In this document: positions 34,102 to 42,840 of the stretch, in pieces
Position numbering within the stretch: the stretch's first letter is position 1
Layout: each line of letters begins with the position of its first letter
Notes under the pieces: generated by a model
What the model was told of the DNA's origin: nothing
Database searches by the model: none
Seen by the model: the letters and a program-made list of their open reading frames with translations, nothing else
Source of the DNA: Nostoc sp. KVJ3
GTDB taxonomy: Bacteria; Cyanobacteriota; Cyanobacteriia; Cyanobacteriales; Nostocaceae
Direction: 5' to 3'
Length of the DNA: 64,000 bases
Assembly (NCBI RefSeq): GCF_026127265.1
Contig: NZ_WWFG01000002.1
Coordinates: forward strand, 1,736,001 to 1,800,000
Program-made: the position numbers and the translations under genes

Positions 34102-34953
34102 TTAAGCGATCGTCCGCGCCAACAATACCGGACAAGTGGCATTGACTCGAACATAGTCAGACAAGGAAGATCCGATGAGTCTGTCTATATCAACAAAACT
34201 CTTAGCGATGGATGGACGACGATCTGGAGAACCGAGCAATAATAAGTCTATATTCAACTCCTCTGCCAACCGACAAATTTCTTCACCAGGTTTGCCACTG
34301 CTAATATAAGAACGAGATTGGATGCCCTGTTTTTGAGCTTCTGCAACTGCGGCTGCTAAAACAGGATTTTTATCTGAGTTAACCTCGGTTATTTCCGATT
34401 TTTTACCGCCTAAATCTGTACTAATATTTGCCAAAATTAACTGGCCTCCCTGAATATCTCGCAGCAAAAATAGTGCCAATTTCAAGCAGTTTTTTGCAGA
34501 ATCAGAGTTATCTATTGCCACCATAATACGCTTAATCTTTTTCACATAAATGTCATCCTTTACCAGCAACATGGGGCGAGAAGATAGCTGGAAAACATAC
34601 TGACTAACTGAGTTTGATAAAATAGATTGTAGCCGCTTCAGTCCGCGTGAACCCATAACAATCAAGTCAGCATCGATTTCATCAGCTACTTGGCAAACTA
34701 CATCTTTCGGGTCGCCTTCGCGCAAAATTGAGGAAACCTGGCTAGGATCTAAGTTCAAAGTTTGAATGGCATTAGCCAGAATTTTACCACCATTTTCCCA
34801 TTTAGTTGTCATGGTAGCAGCAGTATTTTGTGCCTGAACAACATGCAAAATTGTAATTTTTGCAGATTCAATTGAAGGGATTTCTCTCAGGGTTTTGAGC
34901 ATTTCTTCTGCGTGTCCCAATCCCGATACAGTCAGCAAAATTTTTCTTATCAT
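34102..34953 (-). CDS. Tandem universal stress protein (two UspA domains)
   Basis: A 283-residue protein with two UspA domains. The first (about 1-140) starts MIRKILLTVSGLGHAEEMLK and includes the nucleotide-binding block VMGSRGLKRLQSILSNSVS. The second starts IKRIMVAIDNSDSAKNCLKLAL and has LLLGSPDRRPSIAK, with the G-2x-G-9x-G pattern less well kept. Such proteins bind ATP and help in stress resistance. It lies alone on the minus strand, downstream of an intact palindrome. Confidence 0.87.
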   Translation of the reverse strand: MIRKILLTVSGLGHAEEMLKTLREIPSIESAKITILHVVQAQNTAATMTTKWENGGKILANAIQTLNLDPSQVSSILREGDPKDVVCQVADEIDADLIVMGSRGLKRLQSILSNSVSQYVFQLSSRPMLLVKDDIYVKKIKRIMVAIDNSDSAKNCLKLALFLLRDIQGGQLILANISTDLGGKKSEITEVNSDKNPVLAAAVAEAQKQGIQSRSYISSGKPGEEICRLAEELNIDLLLLGSPDRRPSIAKSFVDIDRLIGSSLSDYVRVNATCPVLLARTIA

Positions 34954-35586
34954 CTTACGTAATTGTTGTTAAGTTTACTTTTTTTCGCTGTTAGTACTTC
35001 GCTCAGATCGGATTTTTACCGCTTTGCTTGATAAGTACTTGGACATAATTAATTACACAGTGTCATTGCGAATGAAGCGAAGCGCAATGAAGCAATTCGC
35101 TTGCGGTTGGGATTGCAACTCTTGGAGACGCTCCGCTCGCAATGACTGTAAATATTTTTGTCTGAGTACTTAACCTAGCCAGTAAGTTGGCACAAATCAA
35201 CTTTGTTTATTAGTATTTAATACTCAAAAAAAATTGCAAAGTACAAAACACTCAACAAAAGTTTAAATTTATCTACACCTAGCTACTTAAATTCTCAACT
35301 AGACTTCAATTATTAAGCATACTCTCGATTTAGCCTGATGAACTTAATAAAATATGATGTTAGTTATCATTGTTAATCTATATTTACTTTTTTTAATTAT
35401 AAGTTAGTTAAGTATTGCAAAGAAATGGCAAACTACCTCTTTATAAAAATTGATTGGGTGTAATATTTACAAGCGATCGCTTCCAAGATTGCTATTCAGA
35501 TGTTCTCATAGTCAAAGTTATATTTCATACCTATATTTAAACCCCCCAAATAGAATCGGGAGGGTTTGATTGATTGTGAGATTTAT
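34954..35586. other. AT-rich intergenic region with a hairpin element
   Basis: No gene. The hairpin element at 35032-35172 is listed separately. The rest is AT-rich and includes a GCGATCGC site near 35474. Confidence 0.5.
35032..35172. mobile_element. Hairpin element with GTCATTGCG stem and TAAGTACT ends (141 bp)
   Basis: The outer ends TAAGTACTTGGACA and, on the other strand, TAAGTACTCAGACA are inverted repeats. The inside starts GTCATTGCGAATGAAGCG and ends CTCCGCTCGCAATGAC. The right end TGTAAATATTTTTGT matches a fragment near 4950. Confidence 0.6.
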
Positions 35587-37158
35587 TTAACTTAGATGCG
35601 CTCCTGTTTGTCCGTTTTGGACTACAAAGGAAGCTAGAGTTTTCACAGAGGCATTCAAGTCAACGATGCTTGAGACAACCCGGTAGTCACTTTGCCAGCA
35701 TTCTGGGGTAAGTTTGCAACGGACGTATCCCCGGTAAGCACCATCAAAGAACTTAGTATGGGGATTATTGGGTAGAGCAGCTTGAACTGGAGCAATAAAT
35801 GATGTGGGAAAGTCAGAAGTGATTGAGGTTCCGACAAACTCAGTGCCTACCGTTGTTGAGTTGGGGTTATTAAAATCAAGTTTCAGATCGTGTACCCAAC
35901 TAGAGTGAATGTCTCCGCTAATTACCACTGGATTAGAGGGTTTACGCTGGTCGAGAAAACTTAATAGTCGATTCCGTGCAGCTACGTAGCCATCCCACTG
36001 ATCCATATTGAATACACCCGGAACTGGACTACTATTAAAATTGTACTGGCCGAACATAACCTGTTGAGCAATTATATTCCAGCGCGATCGCGACTGATCT
36101 AAACCTTTTCGTAGCCACTGCTCTTGTTCTGAGCCAGTCATGGTAGCATTTGGATCAAAAGCTCCGGCGCAGCGAGGCTTTAGTCCATCATCACAAGGTT
36201 GGTTAGTGCGGTATTGTCTGGTATCTAGGACGTTGAACTCAGCTAAATTACCGAAAGTCAACCGCCGATAAAGTAATGCATCTGGGCCTTTGGGCAGCGA
36301 AGACTGACGCAAAGGCATGTGTTCGTAGTAAGCTTGGTATGCACTAGCCCGGCGTTTCTTAAAAACCTCTTGGGTTTGGTTATCTTCGGGGATTAAGTTG
36401 GCGTAATTGTTATCAACTTCATGATCGTCCCAAGTCACAATCCAGGGAAAAGCAGCATGAGCAGCTTGGAGACTCTCGTCAGTTCTGTACAGGGCGTAGC
36501 GATCGCGGTAATCTGCAAGCGTGATGATTTCTGGACTGTTATGCTGACGTGGCCCGCCAGATTGTGGCCCGTATTCATAAATGTAATCACCTAAATGAAT
36601 CACGAAGTCGAGATTTTCTTCAGCCAAATGCCGATAAGCCGTATAGTAGCCATTTTGCCAGTCTTGACAAGAGACAAAAGCAAAGTTTAGTTGTCGGATA
36701 TAGCTATGAAATGCTGGTGCTGTGCGAGTCCGTCCAATGGGACTAACTTCCCTACCCGCTTCAAATTGATACCAGTAGCATCGGTCAGGATCTAGCCCAC
36801 GCACATCAACGTGGACTGAGTGTGCTAACTCTGGTGTTGCCAGCACTGTTCCTCGACGCACAACCCGTCTCATGTTTTCATCAAGGGCAACTTGCCACCG
36901 CACTGGCACATTTACTAATGGCATTCCACCTCCAGAGAGTGGCTTTGGAGCTAGCCGTGTCCAGATAACAACACCATCCGGCAAAGGATCGCCAGAGGCA
37001 ACACCAAGACTGAAGGGATAACCAGAAAACCTTGAGCTAGCCAATACCGGATGCCATTGGCTAGCGATTGTTAACCCTGTTAAGAATCCTGAACCCAACA
37101 AAAAACTCCGCCGTCTGCACCGATTTGCTAAGAGGCGTGTGCCATCTATAAGTTCCAT
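35587..37158 (-). CDS. phoD: PhoD-family alkaline phosphatase
   Basis: About 520 residues from ATG 37158 (MELIDGTRLLANRCRRRSFL); an upstream ATG at 37209 adds 17 residues. A twin-arginine signal (RRRSFLLGSGFL) marks Tat export to the periplasm. The body has PhoD metallophosphatase blocks: FVSCQDWQNGYY, VIHLGDYIYEYG, WIVTWDDHEVDNNY and ISGDIHSSWV, which bind Ca/Fe in known PhoD. It releases phosphate from monoesters and diesters such as teichoic-type polymers or nucleotides. No Pho box was recognised upstream. It is divergent from the tnpB element. Confidence 0.92.
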   Translation of the reverse strand: MELIDGTRLLANRCRRRSFLLGSGFLTGLTIASQWHPVLASSRFSGYPFSLGVASGDPLPDGVVIWTRLAPKPLSGGGMPLVNVPVRWQVALDENMRRVVRRGTVLATPELAHSVHVDVRGLDPDRCYWYQFEAGREVSPIGRTRTAPAFHSYIRQLNFAFVSCQDWQNGYYTAYRHLAEENLDFVIHLGDYIYEYGPQSGGPRQHNSPEIITLADYRDRYALYRTDESLQAAHAAFPWIVTWDDHEVDNNYANLIPEDNQTQEVFKKRRASAYQAYYEHMPLRQSSLPKGPDALLYRRLTFGNLAEFNVLDTRQYRTNQPCDDGLKPRCAGAFDPNATMTGSEQEQWLRKGLDQSRSRWNIIAQQVMFGQYNFNSSPVPGVFNMDQWDGYVAARNRLLSFLDQRKPSNPVVISGDIHSSWVHDLKLDFNNPNSTTVGTEFVGTSITSDFPTSFIAPVQAALPNNPHTKFFDGAYRGYVRCKLTPECWQSDYRVVSSIVDLNASVKTLASFVVQNGQTGAHLS

Positions 37159-37209
37159 ATTCACCTCTACCCAGATGTAAATACAAGGAACATAGCAATC
37201 CAGGATCAA

Positions 37210-37502
37210 GCAGAAATTAAGATTTTGTTAAGTTTAAGATTTGGCATTGGTATTAGTTCTTTATTCTTTCTTCCCCTGCTCCCTCATCTCCCCATTCCCC
37301 ATTTAACCAATTCGGCGGAATTCCTCGTCCCTCTACAGGGCGGGGATGGATAGCCGGGTGAGGACGAAAGCACCTGCGACTAATATCAACCTGCGGTTGA
37401 TTAGGGAGTGGGGTGTTTGAGGAGTCACTAATTATTATATTTTAGGACTTTACCACAATACATATTTATGGTAAAGTACAGATGCTAAGGAGGTGATGTT
37501 GA
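37210..37502. other. Left flank of the tnpB element
   Basis: The left end probably starts around 37316: TCCTCGTCCCTCTACAGGGC forms a small hairpin, as at other IS200/IS605-type ends. At 37449-37477 CTTTACCA pairs with TGGTAAAG. AAGGAGG (37488-37494) is the ribosome site for tnpB. Confidence 0.45.
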
Positions 37503-38714
37503 GTGTTACACAAGGTTGTACAAGTCCGTTTATATCCGTCAGTTGAGCAGCAAATTCAATTAGCACAAGCTTTTGGTTGCGCTCGTTGGTGGTGGAATTA
37601 TGCTCTGAATAAGTCAATTGAGACTTATAAGGAAACAGGGAAAGGACTTAGCCGTGCAGCGCTCAACGCACTTCTTCCATCGCTCAAAAAATCTGTTGAT
37701 ACGATTTGGTTAGCTGATTGTTACAGTCAAGTTTTACAGGCTACAACACTAAATCTAACCACAGCGTACAAAAACTTTTTTGAGAGCCGCGCTGGATTTC
37801 CTAAATTCAAGTCTAAGTTTGGAAAACAGTCTATCCAGTATCCTCAAAACGTATTGATTGTAGATGGTGATGTCAAGCTCCCTGGTGATATCGGGATAGT
37901 CAAAGCCAAAATACACAGGGAGATTGAGGGGAAAATTAAAACTGTTACTGTAAGCAAAACACCTTCTGGCAAATACCTTGCATCTATCCTGACTGAGATT
38001 GATGAGCAGACGCTAAAGGGGGTGGAGGAGTTTGTAGTGACTGCGGGCGAAAATCCGGTTATTTCAGAAGGTAAGATATATGGGATTGATCTAGGTTTGA
38101 AACACTTTGCTGTCGTCACTGACGGAGTTCATGTTTCCAAATACGATAATCCTAAGCACCTTGCCAAGCATGAAAAAAACCTCAAACGCAAGCAGAAAAA
38201 ATTAGCGCGTAAGCAAAAAGGGAGTATTTCAAGAAATAGATATAGAAAAGTTGTTGCCAAAGTGTACGAGCGAGTTAGTAACTCAAGGCAAGATTTTCTA
38301 CATAAACTTAGTTATAAGTTGGTCAGCGATAGCCAAGCTGTCATAGTAGAAAATCTTAATGTATTAGGCATGGTACGCAATCATAAATTGGCAAAGTCAA
38401 TATCTGATGTTGGATGGGGAACATTCACCAACTTTCTAGCCTATAAGCTAGAGCGCAGAGGTGGAAAGTTGGTTGAGATTGATAGATGGTTCCCCAGTTC
38501 CAAACTCTGCTCTAATTGCTTTTATCAACTCAGTGAGTTGTCATTGGATATCCGTGACTGGACTTGTCCTCATTGCAATACTCATCACGATCGTGATGGG
38601 AATGCGGCGATAAACATTAGAGCAGAGGGCATCAGAGATGATAAAGGCGGAAGGTATGGCTTCGCCACGCAAGCTATCAGCCGTCTCTGCTGTAGGAGGG
38701 GAGGTAAGTCCTAA
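37503..38714 (+). CDS. tnpB: TnpB RNA-guided nuclease of an IS200/IS605-type element
   Basis: A 403-residue TnpB with all RuvC-like catalytic positions: Asp in YGIDLGLKHFAVV, Glu in VIVENLNVLGM, and Asp in HHDRDGNAAINIRAEG. The target-strand zinc ribbon CSNC ... CPHC is intact. The N-terminal KVVQVRLYPSVEQQ and FGCARWWWNYAL blocks are typical. TnpB cuts DNA guided by an omega-RNA from the element's right end. GTG 37503 has AAGGAGG eight bases upstream. No tnpA lies next to it, so movement would need a transposase from elsewhere. Confidence 0.9.
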   Translation: MLHKVVQVRLYPSVEQQIQLAQAFGCARWWWNYALNKSIETYKETGKGLSRAALNALLPSLKKSVDTIWLADCYSQVLQATTLNLTTAYKNFFESRAGFPKFKSKFGKQSIQYPQNVLIVDGDVKLPGDIGIVKAKIHREIEGKIKTVTVSKTPSGKYLASILTEIDEQTLKGVEEFVVTAGENPVISEGKIYGIDLGLKHFAVVTDGVHVSKYDNPKHLAKHEKNLKRKQKKLARKQKGSISRNRYRKVVAKVYERVSNSRQDFLHKLSYKLVSDSQAVIVENLNVLGMVRNHKLAKSISDVGWGTFTNFLAYKLERRGGKLVEIDRWFPSSKLCSNCFYQLSELSLDIRDWTCPHCNTHHDRDGNAAINIRAEGIRDDKGGRYGFATQAISRLCCRRGGKS

Positions 38715-38801
38715 ACTTGGGCGAAAGTCTAAGTTTGGGCATTCCCCCGTGATTACAGAAGCCCCAACTTCAACCGTACTCGGTAAGTTGGGGTAGTTCA
38801 C
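38640..38801 (+). ncRNA. Probable omega-RNA region at the tnpB right end
   Basis: In related elements the guide RNA overlaps the tnpB 3' end and runs to the right end, with its guide taken from the flanking DNA. Here that region includes GGCGGAAGGTATGGCTTCGCC and the terminal hairpin at 38762-38793. The exact start is not visible. If the guide is read past 38801, it would match the 3' end of proA. Confidence 0.45.
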
Positions 38802-38802
38802 T

Positions 38803-40068
38803 TTAAAACCTGCCATTTCCCTGAACAATGTGCTTAATGGTAGTCAAGGTTTCTAGGCTGATAAACCCTCGCCGATGACCTTTTTGGTTAGACATGCCGA
38901 GAAACACTGAATCTCCCCGCGAGGGGTTGCGGGAAAAACGCGGGGAAGTGTTGATGTAGGTAGAGGCGCTGTTAACTCCTAAAGCAAACTGCCGACTTTC
39001 CTGGTAAGATTCAGTAACGATAGAGTCGGCATGACCACTACTGTGTTCATTAATCCAGGCGATCGCACTCTCTAAGCTATCCACCAGTTTAAAAGCTACT
39101 GTCTTCGTTAAATAAGGATTTCCCCATTCGCTTTCTTTCACCAGTTGTAACTGGGGAAAGGCTTTTACTAGTTCTGCATCCCCTTTAATTTCAAAGCCTT
39201 TTTCCATCAAGCTGTTCCACAGAACTGCTAAGGATGATGGCAAGGCTTGACGATGAATGAGTACCTTTTCAATGGCATTAACTCGATCGGGTTCGCTTTG
39301 ATGGCTATCAAGAATCATCCAGCGCACCATTTCTAAGCTGCTATTCAATGACCAGTAAAGGTAACAGTTACCCATCGCTGACTTTAAGACTGGGCAAGTT
39401 GACTGTCGCACTACTTGCTGTATCAAGCTAGTACGTCCGTAGGGAATAACTAGATTTACGTATTGGTCTTGGGTGACTAAATCCCGAATGGAAGCACCAT
39501 GTTCGGCTGCGATTAGTTCTACACAGCCCGGAGGTAGACCAACCTCTGCGATCGCATTTTGCAATGCCTCAGCGATGGCGGCGTTGGAATGGCTAGCTTC
39601 AGTACTGCCTTTGAGAATTATACTATTGCCAGTTTTGATGCAAAAACCCGCTGCGATCGCTCCTAAATCTGGGAACGCTTCATAAATAAATGCAATCACT
39701 CCCAAGGGCATTAACTGGGTGTAACTCTGGGAATCTGCCAGTTGATAATCAGCAGTTCTGACGCGCCGCAACGGATCTGATAATTCCCCCAACCGTTGTA
39801 AAATGTCTACTGTCATCTCTAGTCTTGTGGGAGTCAGCTTGAGCCAGTCCAATATCAACTCTGGCACTGCCATTTCCCGACTGGCTTCTAAATCCAAGGT
39901 GTTGGCTTCTAGAATGTCGTCAAATGAGCGCTCAAGGGCTTGTGCCATTGCTAATACTGCACGACTCCGGTCTGCTCCCTTGGTGATCCCCAACTTTAGG
40001 GAAGCTTGATAGGCTCGTTGGGCACTAGTAATTGGTTCGGGGTGGTCATCCAAAACTTCAACAGTCAT
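38803..40068 (-). CDS. proA: Gamma-glutamyl phosphate reductase (divergent ProA)
   Basis: This 421-residue protein matches ProA along its whole length: PLGVIAFIYEAFPDLGAIAAGFCIKTGNSIILKGSTEASHSN, VNLVIPYGRTSLIQQV and GNPYLTKTVAFKLVDSLESAIAWINEH. The enzyme reduces gamma-glutamyl phosphate with NADPH, the second step of proline synthesis. It is divergent around the catalytic Cys (Cys235): SAMGNCYLYWS where usual ProA has a GxGxCHxYVD pattern. Cyanobacteria often carry a second ProA-like protein, and this may be that one, so activity is less sure. It lies 4 bases after the gene at 40073, so they are probably one operon. Confidence 0.82.
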   Translation of the reverse strand: MTVEVLDDHPEPITSAQRAYQASLKLGITKGADRSRAVLAMAQALERSFDDILEANTLDLEASREMAVPELILDWLKLTPTRLEMTVDILQRLGELSDPLRRVRTADYQLADSQSYTQLMPLGVIAFIYEAFPDLGAIAAGFCIKTGNSIILKGSTEASHSNAAIAEALQNAIAEVGLPPGCVELIAAEHGASIRDLVTQDQYVNLVIPYGRTSLIQQVVRQSTCPVLKSAMGNCYLYWSLNSSLEMVRWMILDSHQSEPDRVNAIEKVLIHRQALPSSLAVLWNSLMEKGFEIKGDAELVKAFPQLQLVKESEWGNPYLTKTVAFKLVDSLESAIAWINEHSSGHADSIVTESYQESRQFALGVNSASTYINTSPRFSRNPSRGDSVFLGMSNQKGHRRGFISLETLTTIKHIVQGNGRF

Positions 40069-40072
40069 TGAG

Positions 40073-40480
40073 TTAACGTCTGTAGGTAAGCCAGACCATT
40101 AATGCTGGCAGAATAGCTAATAGCACCGCCACCATTGCCCAAGCAATAATGCTGGAACCATTTGCTAATCGCAGTGCTAATGGCAGCCATATAATCACTA
40201 GCACGAAAATAATGCCAAGTGCTATAGGCAGATAGCTTTCTCCTAAGCGGGGATGGACAACATGCCAACTATTTCCCATCCACCGCCAAGCCCGTTTGTA
40301 GGGATAGGTGGTAGAAAGCTGTTCTAGGACATGACCATTATCTTCGACAACAAAGATTTGCTGACAGCGATCGCAACCAAATGCTTCTGTCAACGTAATC
40401 GGAATTAACTGACCCCGGCGGCGGCAGGGACAGGGGTATTCAGCATTGAAATCTATTTTTTCAGGTTTTTGAGATTGCAC
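40073..40480 (-). CDS. Conserved cyanobacterial protein with zinc-ribbon-like N-terminus and two membrane segments
   Basis: A 135-residue protein. The N-terminal ~50 residues have PCPCRRRGQL and FGCDRCQQIF, two CxC/CxxC pairs that look like a small zinc ribbon, followed by two hydrophobic helices (LPIALGIIFVLVIIWLPLAL and IAWAMVAVLLAILPALMVWL). Function unknown. It is directly upstream of proA on the same strand. Confidence 0.68.
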   Translation of the reverse strand: MQSQKPEKIDFNAEYPCPCRRRGQLIPITLTEAFGCDRCQQIFVVEDNGHVLEQLSTTYPYKRAWRWMGNSWHVVHPRLGESYLPIALGIIFVLVIIWLPLALRLANGSSIIAWAMVAVLLAILPALMVWLTYRR

Positions 40481-41113
40481 AAGCGTTCTAGTAACTTGAG
40501 CGTGTTTTACACGAACTACGACAATATAATCTTTTGGTAAATGCTTTAGAGGCTTCTGCTACTAGAGATTGCTCTCTTTATATACATGGACTAGCGATGC
40601 AAATATCGCTACGATTGCAAGCAGTAGAAGCAGCCGACTCTAAGTATCCTAATTTCCATATTAGTGCGGAGTTTTCTATTTGTAGTCTTTCTCTGGATCT
40701 GATAATCTTATTTAAAATTTCTTTCTACATAAAATTTAGACACTAATTGACGTTTTAATTGGAGCATGGGAGCATTTATTCTTTAACGTCGAGATACGAT
40801 TTAGCTATCTGTACATAAGTTTCCAGATTTTGAAATACATTTCACACTGAGCGCAGCCAAAGTGTGAAATCTTAGTTAGCAGTGTGCTGAGATTTCTGAT
40901 ATACATAAACCAGCGTTAAGAGATTAAGACCTTTGGATTCCCCCCTACTTAGAACAAGTTTTACTAGATGGGTAAAATCTATCCATGAATACGACAGTTC
41001 CACATATCTAAATTACTTTATATTCTACCTATCTATGAAATTCATAAAAATTGGAAGCGATTAACAGGAATACAGCGCGAATCGCCAAAGACTTAAATGC
41101 ACCCTAAAAATAC
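40481..41113. other. Intergenic region upstream of the 40073 gene
   Basis: No firm gene. A TTG-initiated frame at 40534-40746 (LEASATRDCSLYIHGLAMQI) looks protein-like for its first 45 residues and then becomes low-complexity; it could be a truncated gene, but I cannot name it. At about 40840-40875 a short TGTGAAAT repeat occurs. Confidence 0.4.
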
Positions 41114-41149
41114 TAAACCTCTTGAGATTTTTAACTTCAAGAGGTTTTA
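41114..41149 (-). terminator. Terminator downstream of tRNA-Gly
   Basis: On the minus strand AACCTCTTGAAG and CTCAAGAGGTTT form a stem, followed by a T-rich stretch. It lies just after the tRNA gene. Confidence 0.65.
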
Positions 41150-41155
41150 GTTGGA

Positions 41156-41227
41156 AGCGGGTAACGCGATTCGAACGCGCGACATTCACCTTGGCAAGGT
41201 GACGCTCTACCACTGAGCTATACCCGC
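41156..41227 (-). tRNA. tRNA-Gly (anticodon GCC)
   Basis: The minus strand reads GCGGGTATAGCTCAGTGGTA with anticodon stem-loop CACCT-TGCCA-AGGTG (anticodon GCC), T-arm GCGCGTTCGAATCGCG and acceptor GCGGGTA/TACCCGC. The discriminator is U, as usual for tRNA-Gly. CCA is not encoded. Confidence 0.93.
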
Positions 41228-41335
41228 AATCAATTGCCATATATCAATATCTCAGATTTATCCCTAATTGTCAACTCCTTTATTTAGTTATGAGTGCCGA
41301 GTTTTTTAAATAACTCAGCACTCATAACTCAGCAC

Positions 41336-41917
41336 TCATTTAGGCAGTTCTTCTGACTCCGCCGTTAAATTGCCGATGCTGGCACTTTGCAACGAGGCTG
41401 GCAAAGACTGGCTATTGCGAGAATATGGCTCTGCTAGGTTAGAACGCAATTGCCGCATGAGGCTTGCCATTTCTAGGGCATTCAGGGCATAATCCCAACC
41501 ATGATTACCTTTGATGCCGGCTCGTTCTAAGGCTTGCTGCATAGTGTCTACTGTCAAAATGCCAAAAATTACTGGCACTCCAGTTTGAAAACTAGCGGCG
41601 GCAATGCCTTTAGAAACTTCAGCGGATACATAATCAAAATGGGGGGTTTGCCCGCGAATGACTGCACCTAGACAAATTACAGCATCATAACGATGGGAAA
41701 GTGCTAGTTGGCGAGCTACTAAAGGTACCTCAAAACTTCCCGGAACCCAAACATAGTCTACCTGATTACCTTGGGGGTTAGGATCTACACCATGACGTTT
41801 CAAGCAATCTTGACATCCCTCTAGCAGCTTTCCGGTAACAAGATCGTTGAATCGACCAATCACCACTGCAAACCGCAAAGGCTCCGTTTGGGTAAAAGTT
41901 CCCTCGAAAACTGCCAT
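41336..41917 (-). CDS. ribH: 6,7-dimethyl-8-ribityllumazine synthase
   Basis: A 193-residue protein; the enzyme condenses a ribityl-pyrimidinedione with dihydroxybutanone phosphate in the last-but-one step of riboflavin synthesis. Blocks: VVIGRFNDLVTGKLLEG, WVPGSFEVPLVARQLA, LGAVIRGQTPHFDYVSAEVSKG (catalytic His) and FGILTVDTMQQALERAG. The C-terminus is about 30 residues longer than usual, a Ser/Glu-rich tail ending EELPK. It is downstream of psbZ on the same strand. Confidence 0.94.
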   Translation of the reverse strand: MAVFEGTFTQTEPLRFAVVIGRFNDLVTGKLLEGCQDCLKRHGVDPNPQGNQVDYVWVPGSFEVPLVARQLALSHRYDAVICLGAVIRGQTPHFDYVSAEVSKGIAAASFQTGVPVIFGILTVDTMQQALERAGIKGNHGWDYALNALEMASLMRQLRSNLAEPYSRNSQSLPASLQSASIGNLTAESEELPK

Positions 41918-42106
41918 GACTGCCTCTTAATCAACTATAGTTCTGGCCAATATACATTTCTTATTAAAATGTAGAGGAGCAGGAAAGCACGGTTAGAAAA
42001 AGGAAATCGGAAAAAATTTCTTCTTTTCTCCTTTGCTCAAAGACCATTGGCTTTTCTGCTCCTCTAGTTCTTATATTATGTGCCTGTGCCAGAGCGAAGC
42101 CGTCGT

Positions 42107-42295
42107 CTACACGACAAAAAAGTTTAACAAACCAACTAAAAATACCAAACCAACCCAGACACCAGAGCCAACCCAGAGCAGTTTTTTAGATTCACCCCAA
42201 CTTTGGGGAGTTGCGTAAGCAACTGGAACACCCACAACCAGGACAAAGGACAACAGAACTAGACCTATCAAGGCAAATTGGAATATTATGGTCAT
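42107..42295 (-). CDS. psbZ: Photosystem II reaction centre protein Z
   Basis: 62 residues from ATG 42295 (MTIIFQFALIGLVLLSFVLV), ending LVFLVGLLNFFVV. Two membrane segments flank the loop ATPQSWGESKKLLW typical of PsbZ (Ycf9), a subunit near CP43. An upstream in-frame Met at 42310 adds five residues and is less likely. ribH follows 189 bases downstream, an arrangement found in other cyanobacteria. Confidence 0.95.
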   Translation of the reverse strand: MTIIFQFALIGLVLLSFVLVVGVPVAYATPQSWGESKKLLWVGSGVWVGLVFLVGLLNFFVV

Positions 42296-42337
42296 TTTTG
42301 ATTCTCCCAATACAGCTAAATACTAAGGATAGAATAT

Positions 42338-42790
42338 CGTGACATACTCCTACACTGATAGCAAGCTTTACAGTGTAGGCTTCTCAACCAATCCGGCTAT
42401 TACTTAGGAGGCGTTGAGCTTTGTTTTAAGTCCACGGAATGCCCTACCGCAGACTATGAATTTCTTATCATGTACCCTACAAATTTTACTATCCTGGATG
42501 AAATGCTGGCTTATTCGCGCTATCGGATAAACCAATCGGTAATTTGTATTAATCAAGATGTGCCGACTTACTTTCATGCTGTGCAACGGAGTCGCTTACC
42601 AATAGTCGCTATGCTAATGGACAGAGGCTTACCAGACACCAATGTGGGTGAAGTAAACCACAAGTATTTTACCAGAAAACACTTATTAAATTGGCGAATC
42701 GTCGCCTACTCCTTTTCGTCAACGAGTAAGAGTCTTTATTAGTCGGGGGTGGGACTTCTTACCGCCCAAAAATTTATCCTCCGCTGCCCT
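42338..42790 (-). mobile_element. Relic of an IS200/IS605-like element
   Basis: On the minus strand, the right-end-like sequence near 42340-42390 reads GAAGCCTACACTG, then a CAGTGTAGG hairpin arm and AGTATGTCAC. It matches the layout of the tnpB right end at 38760-38801 (GAAGCC, hairpin, GTAGTTCAC). No tnpA or tnpB frame remains. A plus-strand frame of 90 codons at 42470-42742 has no recognised relatives and is not counted as a gene. Confidence 0.4.
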
Positions 42791-42840
42791 AATGGTCAGA
42801 TGTGGGGCAACTTTAAGTTTTAGCTAATGGCTAATGAACT

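Larger units (their letters stand above)
37316..38801 (+). mobile_element. Lone-tnpB IS200/IS605-type element (IS1341-like)
   Basis: The element holds an intact tnpB and no tnpA. The right end is well defined: a CCCCAACTT / AAGTTGGGG hairpin (38762-38793), then GTAGTTCAC, ending at 38801, one or two bases before the proA stop codon. The left boundary is approximate. The last ~150 bases of tnpB plus the right end would specify the omega-RNA guide. Confidence 0.75.

Noticed and set aside
40534..40746. TTG-initiated 70-codon frame
   Set aside because: The first part looks protein-like but the end is low-complexity and there is no good start or ribosome site; kept only as a note in the intergenic entry.
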